Source: Anabas testudineus (lineage: Eukaryota; Chordata; Actinopteri; Anabantiformes; Anabantidae). Taken from it: 64,000 nt of DNA. A model generated the notes under the pieces. It ran no database searches. It was not told where the DNA came from and was given only the letters and a program-made list of their open reading frames with translations. Location of the stretch: positions 6,506,516 to 6,570,515 of the forward strand of contig NC_046611.1 in assembly GCF_900324465.2 (NCBI RefSeq). The letters are read 5' to 3'. The position numbers and the translations under genes were made by a program. Every line of letters begins with the position of its first letter. Position 1 is the stretch's first letter. This document shows, piece after piece, positions 23,410 through 36,814 of the stretch.

Positions 23410-25873
23410 ATGCCTTCAAACACCGCCGCCAGCATGTATGGTGGAGCCGGGGGAAGGGGCTCCAGAGCATCCGTGACGACCCTGGACGGGCTGCGTAACG
23501 TGCTGCGCAACGAGACCGAAAGAGACTCCGCTCCCGCCCCAGCCGCCGCTCCAGTGACCCAGGCCGCTCCTCCCGCTCCTCCCGCTCCTGTCGCTCCCGC
23601 AGACGACAAGCAGACTCTGCGGGGTCTGAACAAGCGGCTGCAGGATTACCTGGGCAAGGTGAATGAGCTGCAGGCGGAGAACGACGATCTGGAGAAACAG
23701 ATTGATGACATTTTAGCAAAGAGGGAAAAACCCGAGGGAAGAGACTGGGATGAGGTCCAGAAACCCCTGGATGAACTCAGAGAGAAGGTTGGTCATCAGA
23801 TTTACTTGTTTTTGTTTATTTATTTATTTATTTTTTTGTTATTCCCACTGCATGACCTGCACATTTATACCTGCACTTATCCTATGTCAGATCAAAGATA
23901 TTGCCATGGACAGTGCCAAGCTGCTGCTTGAGAATGACAACACCAAAATGGCCAATGACGACTTGAAGAACAAGTGAGTAAATAAAAAACTACAATAATA
24001 GCTCTGGTTGCACTGATGCATTTACTGTCAGTGGTGTTGGGTTCCTCCTCCTGTTTGCAGGCTCCAGGATGAGAAAAATGCACGTACGGCATTAGAAAGA
24101 GAACTGGAGGATCTGAATAAGGTCATGGAGGACACCAAGCTAACCCAGGAGAACATGAAGAAAGAGATTGAATTGGTGAAGGACGAGATTGATCGCCTTG
24201 AGAAGGAACACAAGGATGTGAGGCTGGAAACCAACTCATGAGCTTCATCGACACAATGGTACTGTGGGAAATCGGAGCTAAACCTTTAACTGTGACTCTT
24301 GCAGATGGTGGATGACCTGTGTGACAAGATCAAGGAGTCCAAGGTGGAGGTGGAGTTGGTATCCCAGAATTCCAACCTGTCTGAGATTATCAGCAAGATC
24401 CGAAAACAGTATGAAAAATTAGGCGAGAAGAACAGGAAGGAAGCAGAGGAATGGTACCAGAGCAAGGTACCTGCAGGGTGTCATCCAAGTTTTACATGAC
24501 TCCTTTGTGATATAGTTTTCTTTCTTCTCTTTCATGCATTGCATCTGTATTATGTCTTCTGTTCATGTCACTGTTTTAATCTTGTTCTTTGCCTTTCTAG
24601 TTTGACAACATCAAGGAGGCAGACGCCCAAAACATTGAAGCCACGAATTATGGAAAGACGGAGCTCAAGGAAAAGCTCAAAGAGAAACAAACGTTGGAAA
24701 TTATGATTACGAGCATGCACAGAACGGTAATTAAAAAAAAGCCTTTGAACTTGTAGTGTGAAAACAGTACAATGTGAAGTCATCGAGAAATGCTTATCAC
24801 AGACAAACAGGAAGAGCCACAGACTTGACGAGTGAGCTCATTCGCAAAAGATAAGTTTTTACATGTCTCCTCTGGGAGGTTTATAGAACAAAATCGCTTT
24901 TAAAATAGTTTCTTTGTCATGTCAGGAGCGTATAACCACCCACATGAGTACAGCATACCTGTCCTTTTCACAAACATTCCTGACTGCCCTGTCATTATAC
25001 CTCAAAGCTGCTAGTTTAGAGGCAAACTCTTGACCTGTCACTGTAGTGTCACCTGGATCTGATAATGCAAAGGGTCATGGCTATCCAGTGACAAACATGA
25101 AACGATTTAGATATTTGTAAAAAGAATGAGAAGCCTAAATGACGTCAATTAATTTATTATTATTATTATTATTATTCATTCCTATCAGATCCAAAACCTG
25201 GAGGTAAACCTAAAGAACACCAAACTGGAGTACGATCAACAACTGTTCCCCATCAACCAGACTATAATGAACCTGGAGGCTGAATTGAAAAGGGTGAGGT
25301 CACAGGTGGAGCACCAGGTGCACATCAACAATGAGCTGGTGAGTGTGAAGATGAAGCTGGAGGCCGAACTCAGAAAGTACGACGACCTGATGAAAAGCAT
25401 CATGCCGGAAATCAGGTGAGGATGATCACATCTCTGAATAAAACCATGAATACATAAATAAAACTTCTTAATACACTAATTTACTTTGTTAACTAGAGTT
25501 ACATGAAAAATATGAAAATACAGCACATCAGGCGTTTAACCTACATTAAAAAACAAGTTGTGGCTGCATTGGGGTTTAGTCTGACTGTTCCCTCTGTTTT
25601 CAATCTTGATGCTAAGCTAAGCTAATCAGCTCCCAACTATGGCGTCTTCTCACTAAACTACTAAAACTCTTCTTCCCTGACAGCTTGGCGCTCTCAGATG
25701 CAGTGAAAGGTAGTTTCCCAATCCATAAAACAGAACATCACAAAAAAACACAGTTGTTGTTGAGTGTGCTTCAATACTGTAAAATCATATTTGTGAGCTA
25801 CTTTTTCTTTTTGTTTGTAGATGAGCAAAAGCCTGAACACCAGGGGTTCAAGCTGGAACACGTGATAGAATGA
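23410..25873 (+). CDS. Keratin type I-like intermediate filament protein
   Basis: Eight exons: 23410-23787, 23891-23973, 24061-24217, 24305-24466, 24601-24726, 25189-25415, 25684-25709, 25821-25873. Exons 2-5 measure 83, 157, 162 and 126 bases, exactly the type I keratin pattern; exon 6 is 227. The frame is open throughout, 403 aa. The head has an Ala/Pro stretch (about 41-64). The helix start reads LRGLNKRLQDYLGKVNELQ, close to the type I consensus. The rod end does not: where TYRxLLEGE is expected it reads KLEAELRKYDDLMKSI. The tail is short and ends KLEHVIE. It should form a heteropolymer with a type II partner, plausibly the divergent neighbour at 19,542-23,024. Possibly teleost thread-keratin gamma. 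An AATAAA follows at 25,952. Confidence 0.88.
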
Positions 25874-25951
25874 AGAGCCCCTGACAAGACCCCTCTGCTA
25901 AAACCTCTTCATTAGTCAAAGGGTTCACACTCCTCTTACTACTCTTCTGAG

Positions 25952-25957
25952 AATAAA
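25952..25957 (+). terminator. Polyadenylation signal of the type I-like filament gene
   Basis: AATAAA about 80 bases after the stop codon at 25,873, in a suitable position for the only plus-strand gene here. Confidence 0.65.
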
Positions 25958-26930
25958 GATGAAAAGTTCAATAATGAGGGTGAAGTGACCAAATCCTGGT
26001 GTGTCAAAGCTTTTATCTGCTGGTCTTTTCTGTCCTTCAGTCAAAATCACATTAATTGGTGTCATACTGTTGCTGCCAAGCCTGTAAACCTACTGTGAGA
26101 TGGTTATGGTGCATTTGCCTCAGCTGTCAGTAAATAAATTAATTTGATTTGCAAATCAAATCAACCTGCAGTGTTTCATTGAGTCATTCTTCATAAACAC
26201 ATTAGGTGTGAACATATTTTTATACTTATTTAGTTATAAAATTTTATTTTATTTACATAATATCACAAAGCACAGTGTTGGTAAAATAAAATATGAGTGA
26301 TATTATGATTAACACCATGTTGAATCTTGCCAACCACACTCAAAGTAATCACTAGATGTTTAAAACTTTTGTTTAAGAAACATTATCAAATTATTTCTAT
26401 TAATCAATAAACTGCTAAATTAGATTCAACAGAAATTAATGGCTGATATTTACAATTTCTAATGAATGAGATGAACTTTTTGCAGTTTGCCCAACACCTT
26501 AAAAACAGCCGTTTGGGACATCTTTTAGTTTATGTAAATGTATATGAAGAGATGTGATGAACTCAAAGATCTTTAAATACACACAGGAACATGTAAACCT
26601 TCCAAAGTCAAAAAGAGTGAACAGGAGGAAGTGTAGATGTAATCTGCAAATACATAACAGGAAACCTATTTTAGGAAGCTTTGGAAATAAACTCTGTTTC
26701 TTGATCAATAAATGAATAAGAATAAAAATATTTTGTAATACATCACTACCAGAGAGATGTGATTTTTGTAAGAGTGATTTATTTTTTTCAAATGACAATG
26801 GTACAGATGACATGAAAGCACAGAGAGGGAAGGAGGGAGGATTGAAGTTATCCAGTATACGGATATTGCATGTTGAGGGTTGACGGGCAAGCAAGAGTAC
26901 CAAATGGAGTAAAAGATATCGTATCAAAAA
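25958..26930. other. Convergent intergenic DNA between the type I filament gene and arpc2
   Basis: AT-rich, no recognisable coding exon. The minus-strand open frame at 26,499-26,945 is low complexity, resembles no family and overlaps the probable 3' end of arpc2. Confidence 0.4.
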
Positions 26931-26936
26931 TTTATT
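26931..26936 (-). terminator. Probable polyadenylation signal of arpc2
   Basis: TTTATT on the + strand, AATAAA on the minus strand, about 290 bases beyond the arpc2 stop codon. Another TTTATT lies near 26,778, so an alternative site is possible. Confidence 0.4.
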
Positions 26937-27225
26937 TTTTTTCATATATATATTTATATAGGACTAATAATTCTCTTTAACTATGCAAAGCAAGGAATGC
27001 CCTTTTTTCTGTTTATCATGACTTTGGCTTTCCCTAAGTACAGCCAACATTATTATTCATAAAAAAAAAAGAAAAGAAAAAGAACAAAGACTTGACATGT
27101 TTTTCGGGGGCTGGGCAGGGGCATTTAGAGGCATCCTGAAGTCCTGTCTTATGTGGCGTTGAGTCTCAGTGTGTTGCGTTTAGGCGTGTCCATGGGGGTT
27201 TAGATTTCTCTGACTGGGGCCGGCC

Positions 27226-30200
27226 TCAGCGGGAGAAGGTCTTTCCACTGAAAGGAAATAAAAAGACATCACACAGAACAGGTTTTTGTTATTCACGCAA
27301 CAGGCACACCTCCCACAATGATATGCTGCAATGTGACAAGCTCGAAACCACTGTAATCAATCCGCACAATAACTAGTAAGCTATAGCAACCTGTCGGCTA
27401 AGCTATATAACACACAAAGCGTTAATTTAGCAGCATCACAGGTGCTTTTAGGTGAATTCTATCACCTGTGGACAGAACCTGGCTAGATCAGCACAGTTTT
27501 CCCCTGTTCCAGAGCGTACACTACGCTAACAGCCCGCTAGCTTCAGCTTTATATTTAGTACACAGCTACAGACACTGTGTAAATGCAGAACAGCATATGG
27601 GCATAACTCCAAAAACAACAAACGTTTCTTTTGAAGTGAAAACGAAAGCTTGGTATATATTTACTTGCATAGATTTGTGACACCTGTAATGCATTGAATA
27701 GTTAAGGTTAATTTAATCTGCTCTTCCAGTTCTGGGTTTCTGATCATTTCTTTCCTGACTGTACTTGTTTGTTTTGTAGCTCATTGCCAAACATGTTTGT
27801 GGGGACAGGTTTAACCCTTTTTTTAACCCTGGGATTTACTTTTTATTACAGTTACACATTAATATCAGAACAAAGACTCTGTGTTGAGATGATACATTAC
27901 GCAATTTTTAAGAGCTACTAGGTGAAAAACTGCGCATTTGTGGCTTTTAGGAGGTTTAATGAAGGTGGAGAGCTGTAAAAAATCCTTTCTGACTCAAAAA
28001 AAAAAAACAATAGGGGCAAACATACAAAGATACAGAGCGACAGATAAGAAAAGGTGACTTTTAACAGGAGGCGGCCACTTACGAGATGGTCTTCATCTCT
28101 TTCTTCTCAGCATCAGGCCGGGCACGGTTCAGCACCTTGAGGAAGTCTGACGTCTTGGCCCTCATACGTGTGTGAATGTAGGCCTGTAGAAGAGACACAA
28201 CCACAGTTTTAATGGTGTAAACCACTAAAACATAATATTATCTTTTATCTAATAAGATACTTTGTTTGTTTCCAGTGTCACTGTAGCATAACATAGACAT
28301 CCTGTTCAACTCTGTTAACTCTGTGTCAGGTGCAGCCGAGACACAGACAAGAGTTATCACTTTATATTACTATGAATCGGTAAGACATATTTACACAAAG
28401 GCTCGCATATTTACACAAAGGCACACACACAACCCTTAAAACCTGTATGATGACTGAGAGCAGCAAAGCAGGATGACATCAGGTAGGGCCTTAGTCTGAT
28501 CTCACCTAAGGCATTAAGTTAATATTCATTATATAGTCATTATTTAAAATGGGGTCATTTAAATACTGATAAAAATAAATTACAATGTTCATGGTGGTTT
28601 GTTCCTGTTCTGCAATTGCAGGGAAGAAGCTGTCTGAGAAGTTACTGAGTATAGACGGTTTTAGACATGTGACTAATGGGGAACTAGGCTTCAGAGGTTC
28701 ATTAAAAAGTGTCTTTAACTATTGTATTAAGTAAAATCTTAATAATAAGCTTAATTTTGAAGCGTTAACAAGTCAACAAAAAAACAAACCTAAATCACAA
28801 CCACACAACGCTTCAGAAAACTCCCATAACATTAGGCTGAACGCACCTTGGAGCACTTTATGTGGTAGTGCAGATAGTCCCTGAAGGTGTGGATGAGGTT
28901 GATGGTGTTGTCTCTGGCATTGGCATTGGTGTGACGAGGGAACAGGACTGAAAAGAGTCAAAACAGAGACAAAATATACTTAAAGAAAATATTATATTGG
29001 TAAATTACTTGTGTAACTAGTATAGGTGCATGAAAAGAGCACTGATCCATGTTTTAACATGCTGACCGAAGGTGATGTATCCGATGTTGTCCCCGACTGC
29101 GGCGTCTGTGTCCTTCAGCTCCAGAGGAGGCTCCCTGTGGCTGAACAGCACCTGAGGGGCCGTGTGGCTGGCTCGCCGCCCCTCTTTGAACTCCTAAACA
29201 CAGACAATAAGTGTACAGTTACACCATCGGATGATTTTGTCTATACTCATTTTAATTAAAAAATCCTCAATATTAAGAGAATCAGGAAAAAAATAACAAC
29301 ATATATTTTGTAGGTGTCAGCTTAAACAAACAACTAGCTTAATAGCAACTGTTCAATTAAGCTATGCTAGGGAATGTTAGCTTCTGTAGTTAGCTTATTT
29401 AGTTAGCTACAGTCTGCTTTGACACATTTAAGCTTAGAAGGTCAGCTACGCTAACTAGCTAACAGAAATAAATTACAATTGGAAAAGCAGACTTCAAATA
29501 CTTTTAGGTAAAAGTGACGCACTTTATTATATTAACTGTGTTCTAGCTACATGCTAAAGCTACATTTATAGATTTAGCAGGGGCATCTGGCACAACTGAA
29601 AAGAAAGTACCAGAAAAAACATATGATCTCATCCTGAGAAGGTTTAAACTTTACTTCAACACAACTACACTCATTGCTGGCTGTGTAGTCACACTAGATA
29701 AATAGCCTAAACGCTAATGTTGAGTTAGTGGTTTGTTTACAGGGAATACTGCCTATTTACTTGGCTGAATAGAAAGAAGTAGAGTTATCGTCGTCTAGCA
29801 GCCATTTTACCACCGTTTGGATAAAACTTCTTTCACCAAGTGATTTTATTACAGCTCAAACGCTAACACTACTGCTTTTTCCCCCTTACTCGCCTGCTCT
29901 GAATTAGTTCAGCAACGTGCTGAATATGTTGTGGGTTCACATTTTCCAGAATGAATTAAGTGTACTATTAAGCAAGTATGCACACACACAAAACACGTGT
30001 GTGTAGCATGAATGACAAAAACCTGTTCTGTGTGATGTCTCAACTGCCTTTAAGTGGAATTCTTGCGCTGAGGCCGGAGGATTAAAAAAATATTTGTCTA
30101 TGTGAACTGTTTAAAAAATTAATTACTGAACATGTGACTTCACTCACCTGCATGAAGACTTTGCCGATGATGACGTCGTCGTCGTCTTTGAACACCGTGC

Positions 30201-33200
30201 TGAACACCACCGTCACTCTGTCTTTCTTGGCCTCCAAATACCTGAGGAGACGAGGAAACAACGCTTAGAAGTTGAGTTTAAACCACTTAAAATATGAACA
30301 ATGTCAATGAAATGTCTTCAAACTCTCTCCCACATACATGGACTCATCGTCTCTGTAGTGGACCACGGCCCTCTTCTCGCCCTCTTTGCCCTCTTCCTGG
30401 AACTTGAAGTACTTTTCGAACACTGAGGCGAAGCAGTTCCTCTTGAGCATCCCTGCCTGGTGGACAACCTCGTCTTTGTTGGCTGGTAGTGCGTCCAGGT
30501 CGTAGAGGAGGGACACATTGTAGCCTGAGAAAACAATATAACACCTCTTAGTCAGTCGTCCCTGTTAATTTCACAGTTTAATAAAGGAACACTTCAGTTA
30601 CCACAAATAAATGTTCAAGGCGTGAGAAACAAAGTTGACATTTAACACCACTACGTAGCACGTTTAAGGCTTTAAAACGTGTAAAATGTGATCTGATTTG
30701 ACACTAGTTTGAAACTGTCTAATAGTCTCAAACTACAATATATATTGTTTATGTATATTATATATATAATTTCTAAAAGCAACTTACCAGGTTCTGGAGA
30801 GACCAGGAAATTCCCATAGACCCTCTTGAGCAGCTGAAAAAAAAAAACAAAAACCTTTATTTGTGTCACTTTTCTCTAGTTTTAAATGAACATGTCAAAG
30901 AATACAAACAAAACAGTGGAAAAGAAGAAACAATACTAACTTAAATGCAAGCTCTTGCATCAGAGAAAATCTAATTCAAGACAACAGAAGACTTTGCATG
31001 ATGGCTTGGAACCTTTAAAGAGGCTCTGATGTCAGAACTTTGATCAAGAAATAAGAGAAAATGTCCCTTGTGTTAAAAACATAGATGATTTTGGGAATCT
31101 TCTAAGACTAATTAAGTGGTTTAAGAGAGTAGAAAGATGTAAAGCCCAATAAAAGCAGGGAAGGACACTTCTAAACAATGCTGCACAACACAGAGCTAAC
31201 AGCAGGAAGGGGATGTGTGTCTTCAGGAGGTAAATGAAGGGGTTCACTCCACAATGGGTCGTCCTCCCTAATGAATACTTGTCATTTTGGAATGAATGGA
31301 ATTAAAGTTAGCAGGAGTATAACATTCAAACTTAACTAGGCCAACAAGTGGTGTCTTATACTGCTCTGTCCTTCCTCATTTTAATCAAAGCTAAATATAT
31401 CAAGTAAAGAAAAGAGAAGAATGTGTGAGAACAAATCGGCCCTTTGACTAATCAACTCCTCTGACTGCTTTTCAGTGAAAGAATAACTGAAAGCGACACT
31501 GCTGAACCATTCATTAATTCTTCTGCTCTTGAGTTTTAGCGAACAAGTGGAGAACATGCTGGACAGAAGCCAACATATTCATACACAGTAACTGCTGCTC
31601 GCAGTCAGCACTTCCTCGCCTGGTGTGAGTCACACAGCCTCACTTCCTGTTTCTAGCAGAAGCCTCAGCAGCTGCTTTCTTCCTTACATGGCAACAGAGC
31701 ACTTGTGGTAGAGGTGTGTGCATGTAGACAGCAATCATGACCTCATTCCTCTTTTTTGGATGTTTTATGATATCAGATGGGCATTAATAACATACATATG
31801 ACAAGTTTAATGCATTCCTGCATTGATAAATTAGTGACAGTGTTTTCATTGTTTTGCAGTGATTGGTATGCAGGTTCAAACAGCCCACCTGCAGCTCAGC
31901 AGAATAACTTGGCTGAGATCAAAAACACACAAGGAAACCTCTCGGAAATCTTTGGCACGCCCAGACTATTTGTACACTGGATGAAAAAAGAGCGTCAGAA
32001 AGGCACAACCGTATTATAAAAGCTCAAACTTAAAACACAGACCAAGACACTGTAGAAACCATAATTTGAAACATTTTGAGACCTTCTTATGACTTGCAGA
32101 CAGCCTGGGGTAAATTTTAAACATCTGCAGGATGTGAAAATTGTTTTTTGAATTTGAAACAACTCTGAACTGACTAATGTTGAAGCCCCGCTTCTGTCTG
32201 GGCAGGTACAGAGACATATTTTCCAGTCCTCTTGTTTATGTTGCTCCCTTGTCTCTCTTTGTGCCTGTATGTGTTATACCTCGTCAGCTCCATGCTCCTG
32301 CAGCTCTTTGTAGAACTTCAGGGAGATGCTGACCATCACTTTGGTCTTGTCCCCATTGGGGTTGGAGATGTGGTACAAGACGCCATCGAAATCTGTACCA
32401 GAGTTGAACAGAATTAAAGCCTGCAGATAATTAATGACTACAAGTTCTTTTATGTCTGACAACTTGGCACACTAGGCAATTAGCTACTGACTTAAATTCA
32501 TGCCAGATCACAAGAATATTTGAGTGAATTTCACATGTGAGATGCTAACTGTGTAATCAAATTGTAATTACTGGCAGGGGTGAACATGTGCAACAGGCTA
32601 CTTGCACAACAGGGCATTAACTGTATGATGACAGCAGACAACAGAAGCAATCATTCTTTAGCTCACAATCTGTTTATTTCGTTATTGATCAAGCACAAAG
32701 ACCATTTTCTCATGAGAGAATACGGAGTGGTTGCCCCAGACCACAAGAGTTGACGCCTCTCTCCACAGGTTCTCCAACAACACGTTTGGACACTGTCCTA
32801 TATACTTTAGCCCACTGTATGAAAACACAGGATACCCCTGCAACAGCTGTGATGCAGGTATAATTTTCATTTTGTTGAACTACTCAGCTGTCAAAACATA
32901 TGTTAACTACTAATTTTAAACAAATAACGAATAATCTTGGGTTATATGGTCACAATGTGCACATATGTGTTTTCAACTTACTGATCTAAAATAAACTGGG
33001 CACAAAACAACTATTAGTATAGTGTGTTGGCTTCTTAACTGAAGCCAACACACTATTGTTGAAATTTGTAAAGCAATAATTGCTGGTAAGCAACAGGTGG
33101 TAAGACTACATAAAGTATAAAGCCAACTGCTACATAGGTTGCCAAGCAATCTTACCTGCAAATGTCACATCAACGGCCTCTGGTTTGGTTCTGCAAACAC

Positions 33201-33456
33201 AAAACAAAAATAAGATATGAATAAGGAACTTACATAAATAATGTCAAGCTCACCATTCACATACAGTTTTACAGCTTAGTCTCTGCAAAATGTCTTCATT
33301 TAAACAAGGTGTTGCTGCTGTCTTCTAGACACAAACCCTGCGGCTGTTCCATAGACAGAAATTCTAAAGTAAAACTAAAATGATAAGTCAATTAATCAGT
33401 TAACAACACTTAACAGCCACTATTTTAAACTTTAATAGATTTTTTTAATAACAGTG

Positions 33457-33489
<33 letters not shown>

Positions 33490-34770
33490 TACAGGTATTA
33501 TTATTTACTACATAAATAAATAAATTAATTAATTGAAAACAAAAAGGAGCATAGGCAACTTTATGCTCTATTAAACCGTGATATCATATTCCTTTGACAA
33601 ACCAAACAATTACACAGTATATCAAAGTAATAATCAGCTAGTTAATAATCAGATATCATAAATCTTCAACTTTCTCGCTAAGCCCATGTTTGCTGATATT
33701 AACTTTAATGTGCAAAACATTAGTATTTTAATATGATATTTTTAATCATATGAATATGATTTGTTTTTTGTTTTTTTTTTACTTTAATGAACCGGACTAA
33801 CAATAGTCTGGTTTAAACCAGCAAACCTCTATTTTTTAAATAAGAAAAGCAACAATAACACTTCTAAGGTGCAGGTCTGCAGCTACCTGTGCACAGACTT
33901 GACTCAGCTCGACTACAGGAATGCGGAAGCCGTAAAGAGGGGCCATAGTTAGCTGACAAGTAGCTTTTAACTTGGTATGAAGTGCCGTCGAAAGCAAATT
34001 AAGGGCCTTTGTTAGGTGTAAACACCAACCTTCAAATAATCCACTTCATGTTATTATGCTGTGGGTAATGACGGGCATGCAGGTTTTGCTATGCTGTTGA
34101 GTCTAAAGCTCATTAGAAATGTGTTTAATGGCCGGGGAAATCCTAGTGGAATAGTGTTGTTAACGTTAGATGAATATTAAGCGGAGTCATTAATAGATGT
34201 TTATGGTTTGATATCAGTTAATTTAAGTTGTTATCAGAAAAATCCACAATACGGCGCTGAGCTAGCTGCTGTATTGCTATGCTATTACGCAAACGTTTAA
34301 AATTATTTTTCTTATTTTTTTGCCAGACTGGCAATAAAAAGCGAAATAAGCATAACACATTTGATTCGTTATTATTTTTATTTTTTTGCAGATTGTGAAG
34401 AACCGTCAGCGGAGATAAATTCATTGGGTTACACTTTTTGTCACAACACTGACCGTGCAGACACACCCCAGCTTTAACCAGTCACGGTAAATCAGCACGG
34501 AGCTAAATCACCAGGGATTCTTTGCATTTTTATACTTAATCACACTACCTTACTGACATGTGCAATCCTATAAACGTTTATTAGTTGAATCCGAACCGCC
34601 ACTGCATCATTAAAAGCAACATCACCTTTAGTAAAATGCTAAATGGGAAGCTAGCCTGTGTTAGCATGCTAGCCAGGTGTAACAATGATTTCTCACCCGT
34701 TAGATGCGCCGTCGAACTTCAACGTCAGCGTCTCTTCTATGATACGGTTATTGATTTCTAACAGGATCAT
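27226..34770 (-). CDS. arpc2: Actin-related protein 2/3 complex subunit 2 (p34-Arc)
   Basis: A core subunit of the Arp2/3 complex, which nucleates branched actin; with ARPC4 it forms the scaffold touching the mother filament. Ten coding exons (minus strand): 34770-34697, 33190-33156, 32392-32280, 30833-30788, 30524-30338, 30241-30148, 29193-29067, 28947-28847, 28183-28083, 27247-27226. All junctions are GT-AG and the sum is 900 bases, 299 aa plus stop (human 300). The protein is near-identical to human in blocks such as [54 protein letters not shown] and [20 protein letters not shown], ending in KTFSR. Intron 3 (about 1.4 kb) and intron 1 (about 1.5 kb) are the longest. No break was seen. Confidence 0.98.
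33019..33056. repeat. Perfect 16-bp inverted repeat in an arpc2 intron
   Basis: Arms at 33,019-33,034 (ATAGTGTGTTGGCTTC) and 33,041-33,056 are exact reverse complements, with a 6-base loop TTAACT. It lies in intron 2 of arpc2 and would fold as a hairpin in the transcript. It may be a mobile-element trace. Confidence 0.85.
33462..33489. repeat. (ATA)n microsatellite
   Basis: About nine tandem AAT/ATA triplets in intron 1 of arpc2. Confidence 0.9.
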
Positions 34771-34930
34771 CGCAGCGGACGCTGATGTCGAGGAAAAGGG
34801 GGAATGATAGGTGCTATTTGGTGGGATTAACCTCTTTGTGTCAAATTCTGCAAATTTTTTCCTCCCTTGACAGACCAGACCGCTTCCGTCGAGGCTACTT
34901 CCGCCTGTCACTTCCGCGTATTTTACTTTG
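34771..34930 (-). promoter_or_regulatory. arpc2 promoter region with three ETS-type sites
   Basis: Just upstream of the arpc2 start, CTTCCG occurs three times, at 34,883, 34,898 and 34,911. On the minus strand each is CGGAAG, the core bound by ETS factors such as GABP. The area is relatively CpG-rich and has no obvious TATA box, typical of a broadly expressed gene. Confidence 0.55.
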
Positions 34931-36770
34931 AGGACCCCTCAAAATAGGGATGGCCGCGGTTTTGCCTGTAATAAATTCGTTATGTCAATGCTGCGTTGGT
35001 GGAATGTAGCCAAACACAAATATTTAACTTTACTAGTACTGAATTTAGTGTTTACATTTTAATAACTGTAGTCATCTGCTTCACTATAGTCATTGCACTT
35101 TTAACTCTAACTAATATTATATTAATATTATCTATTATCTGTCTTTTCAAAGTAATATTACAAAATGTACTATTCAACAAAAACATTAAGATAAGTTAAG
35201 ACTTTATTAACAAGCTACTTAGTCGTTTATAAAGTAATTACCAGCTTATATTATCTTGTTTAATATACCCTTTAAAAATGAACCATGCATAATTGGTGTT
35301 TTTTTATTTTAGTTTTTTATTCACCACTACTACAGTAGCCTATTTATTGTTGCTACCTTTACTCAAGTGAAAGATTTGAGTTGACTACATCTTCCATGAA
35401 TGGATTTTTGAGACTGACTGGGTGGAACTAAATAAATAAATACATAAATATTATGACTGAATCACATAGTCAAATTTTTTTGTTTGTTTAAAAGTTCCTC
35501 TCTCTGTTTCCTTGTGTTTCAATGTTAGGTTGCAGTGGAGGGAAAATGTAAAAAACTGGAAGTGTTGTACAAAACAGTCAGCAACCTTTGGCAAATATTT
35601 TATTTTATTTTTTTCTATTTTTTGCATAAATAGAGGACTGTGTATTTTATCCCCGATCACCACGTTTAAAGGGCTGTATTAACAGGATGGATGACTACAA
35701 GTATAAGCTGTTTCTGTGTTTATGGTAAGCAGTCTGATGTTTCATTCATGGCAAAAGAAAGAACTCTGGCACAAAGAGCCTTTTGTTGACCTAAAAAACT
35801 AGTATGTATAATATACTCCTATACTGTACTTACAGCTGCATCTGCATCTTTCCAGTGTTCACAATGTGTCTTTATATGTTTTCTATTTCATATGACCTGA
35901 ACAAATGCTGCCCCCAGATATTTCCTTTCCTGGTCTTTTTTCAGTGATGCATTGTTGGAATCGTGGCGCTGCCCCCCTGCCTGACCGGTTTTAGTAAGTG
36001 AAATCATTTTCTTTTTTAAAATGTTATCTCAGATGTTTTTTAGCCATTCTCAGATACTGAACTGAAGGAGGTGACATGAAGTGAAGTCTCTTATCAATAC
36101 GTGCTTCTTTCAGACTTCAGGTAAGACATGTGGTCAGTAAAATGGTCTATGATCTTTTCGATAAAAAAAAAATAGACTATGTTTAGTATTTTGACGGTTA
36201 CAGAGGTATTATCCACTTTAGAAATGTTTAGATAAAATCTTAATTTGTTTATTTTCAGTTTTTCATAGATTTTTAGCATTTAATGCAAATTAAAAATATA
36301 AAAAATTAAAAAAATATTACTAAAAAGAAAATCTGAATTGATTTGAGGTAAAATAATAATAATAATAATACATTTATTTATAGATGATCATTTGTTGTGA
36401 CTTGATGTTCTCCTGTTCTGTTCTGTGTCTAAATGCATGGTGTCAAAGTAATTGTCACTAATAGTTACTAACCATTTTCTCTTCAACGGTTTGGTGAAAG
36501 TTTATACCAGAAATAAAAAAAACAATAAGCAAAAAGGGCAAAGAACATGAATGAAGCGACACAACTGATGACAACACAGGACAAGAGACCCAATAATATC
36601 TGAAATGAATATCTATCTATATCTATAAGGACCAATGAGCTTAAGTTATTAACTTGTTATCACAAGAAAAAGGGTTTTGTTTCTCAAGTACATTAGATAA
36701 ATACCTTGTGATCTTGAGATGAAGGCATTAAGAAATAAAAAATTGCATCCATGGCTGCTCCAGTTCCTGC
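34931..36770. other. Intergenic DNA between arpc2 and the receptor array, first part
   Basis: AT-rich sequence with no coding exon recognised. Short runs of A, T and ATA near 36,160-36,370. Weak resemblance around 35,000-35,400 to the GTACTT/TTTACTCAAGT wording of the 18,176 MITE family, too degraded to call. Confidence 0.4.
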
Positions 36771-36814
36771 AGACAGCGTCACTTTTTATAAACTTAATCA
36801 TGTTGTAGATTTTA

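Noticed and set aside
26499-26945. 148-residue minus-strand open frame
   Set aside because: Leu/Phe/His-rich AT-driven reading, no domain, and overlaps the arpc2 3' end region.
35000-35400. Possible further MITE related to the one at 18,176
   Set aside because: Only scattered wording matches; no ends or target duplication could be found.
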